This document shows positions 61,292 to 64,000 of a stretch of 64,000 nt of DNA, one piece after another; the stretch's first letter is position 1, and every line of letters starts with the position of its first letter. The stretch spans positions 1,736,001-1,800,000 of the forward strand of contig NZ_JAASQV010000001.1 in NCBI RefSeq assembly GCF_011761945.1. The letters run 5' to 3'. The notes under the pieces were generated by a model. The model did not search any database. It saw only the letters and a list, made by a program, of their open reading frames with translations, and was not told where the DNA came from. This DNA is from Sphingomonas leidyi. Its GTDB lineage: Bacteria; Pseudomonadota; Alphaproteobacteria; Sphingomonadales; Sphingomonadaceae. The translations under genes were made by a program, and so were the position numbers.

Positions 61292-63688
61292 TTATTTGGG
61301 CGAAAGCACATCGCGCGCGGCTTCGGCAAGTTGCTGAACCGAAAAGGGCTTCGGCAGGAAGGCGACTTGCTCCAGATCAATCGACTTGCGCAGCTGTTCT
61401 TCGGCATAGCCCGACATGAACAGGATCGGCAGATCGGGATATTTGGCGCGGATCCGGCGCGCCATCGTCGGGCCGTCCATCACCGGCATGACCACATCGG
61501 AGATGAGCAGGTCGGGCCGGTCGATCGTCTCGATCAGCTCCAGCGCCGCCTCGCCATTGTCCGCGGTGACCACGGTATAGCCCTGGCGGGCGAGCGCGCG
61601 CTCGGCGATGGCGCGGACCATGTCCTCGTCCTCGACCACCAGGATCGTGCCGGTGCCCCAGGTATCGGCGGGCTTCTCCTTGGGCCCGGGCAGCTTGGCG
61701 ACGACCGGCGCCTCGGTCGCGGCGTGGACCGGCAGGTAGATGGTGAACTCCGCCCCGCCGCCGGGCACGTTCTCGGCGAAGATGAATCCGCCCGATTGCT
61801 TGATGATGCCATAGACGGTGGAAAGGCCCAGGCCGGTGCCCTTGCCCACTTCCTTGGTGGTGAAGAACGGCTCCCAGATCTTGGCGAGGATCTCGCTCGG
61901 GATGCCGGTGCCGGTATCGGCGATGCGCAGCGCGGTATAGTCGCCGACCGGCAGCACGTCGTCGTCCATCCGGCGCACATCGGCGGCCGGCACCGCCATC
62001 GTCTCGATGGTGAGCGTGCCGCCGCCATTGGGATTCTGCGAAAGCATCGCGTCGCGCGCATTGACCGCGAGATTGACCACCACCTGCTCGAGCTGGCCCG
62101 GGTCGGCGCGTACCGGGCCCAGGTTGCGGCCATGCTTGACTTCGAGCCGCACGGTCTCGCCGAGCAGCCGCTTCAACAGGTTCGAGACTTCGGAGATGAC
62201 GTCGGGCAGCTGGAGCAATTGCGGGCGCAGCGTCTGCTGGCGCGAGAAGGCGAGCAGTTGGCGGGTCAGCGAGGCGGCACGGTTCGAATTGGCGCGTATC
62301 TGCTGAATGTCGTCATAGTCGCTATCGCCAGGCGAATGGCGCATCAGCATCAAATCGCAATGCCCGATGATCGCGGTCAGGATATTGTTGAAATCATGCG
62401 CGACGCCGCCCGCGAGCTGCCCCACCGCCTGCATCTTGGTAGCCTGTGCGACCTGGCGCTTGAGCTTTGATTCCTCGCCCGAATCCTTGAGGCTGATCAG
62501 CACGGCGGCTTCGCCCAGCCCGCGCGCGCCGGCGATTCCGATCGAGACCGGCTCCTCGGGCGCATCGGCCATGCGCACGGTCATCTCGGCCGATTGCGGC
62601 GCCCCGCCGGCAAAGCGGCGAACGGCGTCGGCGAGCGCGGCCTTGTCCTCGCGCACCACCAGGTCGCCCGGATAGAGCGGCGGCGCCGCGGCATTGACGC
62701 GCGTGGCCCGAACGAACGCATCGTTCATGCTGGCGAAGCGGCCGTCGCGATCGACCAGGGCAAGTCCGAGCGGCAGCAGCGCGATCAGCGAGCGGACATG
62801 CGCGCCGGCGCTGGCGCCGATCGCCGGCGTCGGCAGATTGCCCTGCTCCTCGTCGAGCAGCGCCACGAGCAGCGGCGCCTCCTCGCCGTCGAGGAAGGGG
62901 ATCTGCAGCACGCGGAGCGGATTGCCCTCAAGCCCCTCGCGCTCGAAACGGACCAGCCCCATGGAATCGGTGATCAGGAAGCGGGCGAAGTCGCGCCCCT
63001 CGGCGGCGGCGTCCGGGCTGCCCATGGCGCGCAGGCGGAACACGCGGTTGGCACTGCGCACCCGGCCCTCTGGCGACACCATCGCGGCCATGATGCCGGC
63101 CGAGCCCAGCCGGTCGCCGGTATGGCCGTCGATCAGCGCCTGGACCTGGCTGGCGAGGTCGAGCGCCTGCACGCCAATGAAGCGCCAGACGAGCGATTCC
63201 TCGCCCACCCGCTGGACGCGGGCCGATACGGGAGCGCCGAACACCTGAATGCCGTCTTCGCGCGCCTCGCCGTCGCGCCAGGCAGTTCGCGCCGCAGTGC
63301 CGAGCGCGGCGACGGCGGCGTCGCTGATCGGGAGATTAGGCGGTGTCGGCCAGCCGGCGAACAATGCCTCGAAGCGGCTGTTGGCGCAGACCAGGCGTCC
63401 GGCACGGTCGGTGACCGCCAGCGCGTCGTCGCTGGCCGCAGCGAGCGCCTGGGCGACCGACCAGTCGACCGGGGCCTCGCCGGCGATATCCGCATGGAAG
63501 AGCTTGCGCGCGCCCCAGAGCCCGCCTGCGGCAAGCAGCCCCGCCGCGACGAAGCCGACCGCGACCGCGCGGTCGTTCAAGGTGAGCAGGATCACCGCGC
63601 CCGCGAGGAACCCGGCCAGGATCGCCGCCGCGAAGGGCAGCCAGCGGCGGGACGTCGAAATGGGGCTATGGGCGGGCAACGTGGCCAT
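61292..63688 (-). CDS. cckA: Hybrid histidine kinase, CckA-like
   Basis: The protein has 798 residues. Two N-terminal helices ([20 protein letters not shown] and [16 protein letters not shown]) are followed by PAS-like sensor regions (about 75-410), HisKA with [20 protein letters not shown] (His about 429), HATPase ([43 protein letters not shown]) and a C-terminal receiver ([24 protein letters not shown]). [18 protein letters not shown] is typical of CckA, which feeds ChpT and CtrA to control the cell cycle in alphaproteobacteria. Confidence 0.9.
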   Translation of the reverse strand: MATLPAHSPISTSRRWLPFAAAILAGFLAGAVILLTLNDRAVAVGFVAAGLLAAGGLWGARKLFHADIAGEAPVDWSVAQALAAASDDALAVTDRAGRLVCANSRFEALFAGWPTPPNLPISDAAVAALGTAARTAWRDGEAREDGIQVFGAPVSARVQRVGEESLVWRFIGVQALDLASQVQALIDGHTGDRLGSAGIMAAMVSPEGRVRSANRVFRLRAMGSPDAAAEGRDFARFLITDSMGLVRFEREGLEGNPLRVLQIPFLDGEEAPLLVALLDEEQGNLPTPAIGASAGAHVRSLIALLPLGLALVDRDGRFASMNDAFVRATRVNAAAPPLYPGDLVVREDKAALADAVRRFAGGAPQSAEMTVRMADAPEEPVSIGIAGARGLGEAAVLISLKDSGEESKLKRQVAQATKMQAVGQLAGGVAHDFNNILTAIIGHCDLMLMRHSPGDSDYDDIQQIRANSNRAASLTRQLLAFSRQQTLRPQLLQLPDVISEVSNLLKRLLGETVRLEVKHGRNLGPVRADPGQLEQVVVNLAVNARDAMLSQNPNGGGTLTIETMAVPAADVRRMDDDVLPVGDYTALRIADTGTGIPSEILAKIWEPFFTTKEVGKGTGLGLSTVYGIIKQSGGFIFAENVPGGGAEFTIYLPVHAATEAPVVAKLPGPKEKPADTWGTGTILVVEDEDMVRAIAERALARQGYTVVTADNGEAALELIETIDRPDLLISDVVMPVMDGPTMARRIRAKYPDLPILFMSGYAEEQLRKSIDLEQVAFLPKPFSVQQLAEAARDVLSPK

Positions 63689-63729
63689 GCGCCACCGATG
63701 TTCGGTCGCAGGGCGTGGGTCAAGCGAAT

Positions 63730-63758
63730 CTCCCTCTCCCCGAACGGGGGAGAGGGAG
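63730..63758 (-). terminator. Hairpin terminator after the M13 peptidase gene
   Basis: CTCCCTCTCCCC (63730-63741) pairs with GGGGAGAGGGAG (63747-63758) perfectly over 12 bp with a 5-nt loop. It lies 8 nt beyond the peptidase stop on the minus strand and also upstream of the cckA start. CTCCCTCTCCCC-type hairpins recur as intergenic units in many high-GC proteobacteria. Confidence 0.7.
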
Positions 63759-63766
63759 AAATCGGA

Positions 63767-64000
63767 TCACCAGATCCGGACGCGCTTGTCGGGCGTCAGG
63801 AACAGCTTGGTTGCCGGATCGGGGTTGTAGGCCCCGTACCAGGGATCGAGGTTGCGCACGACCCAGGCACGCTGCTGCGAAGGCGAGTGCGGATCGGTAA
63901 GCAGGCGCTGGCGCAGATTCGCCTCGCGATAGTTGCGGCGCCACACCTGCGCCCAGCCCTGGTAGAAGCGCTGGTCGCCGGTGGTGCCGTCGAGCACCGG
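63767..64000 (-). CDS. M13-family metallopeptidase, C-terminal end (partial)
   Basis: About 78 residues are visible, running off the right edge. GDQRFYQGWAQVWRRNYRE, LLTDPHSPSQQRAWVVRNLD and the end LFLTPDKRVRIW match the conserved C-terminus of neprilysin/PepO-type (M13) peptidases, in which H-S-P and R-x-x-W residues line the substrate site and the final W is invariant. The zinc-site HExxH lies outside the window. Probably a secreted oligopeptidase. Confidence 0.88.
   Translation of the reverse strand, partial: PVLDGTTGDQRFYQGWAQVWRRNYREANLRQRLLTDPHSPSQQRAWVVRNLDPWYGAYNPDPATKLFLTPDKRVRIW

Overview
The window is a high-GC, densely packed, single-chromosome-type stretch that looks like a sphingomonad (Sphingomonas or a close relative, Alphaproteobacteria). 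The evidence is a CckA-type hybrid kinase, direct-repeat LexA boxes of the alphaproteobacterial GAAC-N7-GAAC type, a eukaryotic-like NADP isocitrate dehydrogenase, short intergenic repeats of the kind common in sphingomonads, and a bamA-skp-fabZ cluster without the lpx genes. No rRNA, CRISPR array, insertion sequence or prophage was seen. Both ends cut through a gene: a serine hydrolase on the left and an M13 metallopeptidase on the right.

Region by region: 1-8.7 kb is accessory material (serine hydrolase, small secreted proteins, a hemerythrin-like protein, a 25-residue hydrophobic microprotein, two MFS exporters, cysteine synthase, a SleB-type wall hydrolase). 8.7-10.6 kb holds a pair of bacterial-PH-domain membrane proteins. 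10.6-14.1 kb holds a two-gene cassette of unknown function (M4-like zinc metallopeptidase plus soluble ComEC-like metallo-beta-lactamase-fold hydrolase) behind a less GC-rich intergenic region. 14.1-22.7 kb is one leftward block: MltB-like transglycosylase, RlpA, D-Ala-D-Ala carboxypeptidase, HolB, MetG, TatD, a PhnP-like hydrolase and a retropepsin. tRNA-Ser(UGA) and three small genes follow, to 24.6 kb.

24.7-37.5 kb is the leftward core cluster rpsB-tsf-(two membrane/secreted proteins)-pyrH-frr-uppS-cdsA-dxr-rseP-bamA-skp-fabZ-rpmE, with many 1-16 nt overlaps. It links translation, isoprenoid carrier and phospholipid precursor synthesis, and outer-membrane assembly. 37.6-41.8 kb holds a small membrane protein with a clear LexA-controlled promoter, then pssA, psd, a P450 and a PmtA-like methyltransferase. 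41.8-55.8 kb holds icd, a DUF1624 membrane protein divergent from a TonB-dependent receptor, a Kef-type antiporter, two tandem secreted paralogues, alaS, a Tat-exported M24 peptidase, a DctA-type symporter, and a lipoprotein/membrane-protein pair whose start lies against a perfect hairpin. 56.1-58.7 kb is an overlapping leftward trio (short RNB nuclease, DUF1801-like protein, GST). 58.8-64 kb holds recA with two LexA boxes, a divergent MOSC protein, and cckA with a single-domain receiver.

The most attractive new observation is the LexA-controlled promoter at 37.66-37.71 kb driving a 72-residue single-span membrane protein, a candidate SOS-induced cell-division checkpoint protein. Second is the metallopeptidase/MBL cassette. 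All identifications come from reading motifs; no database search was run.
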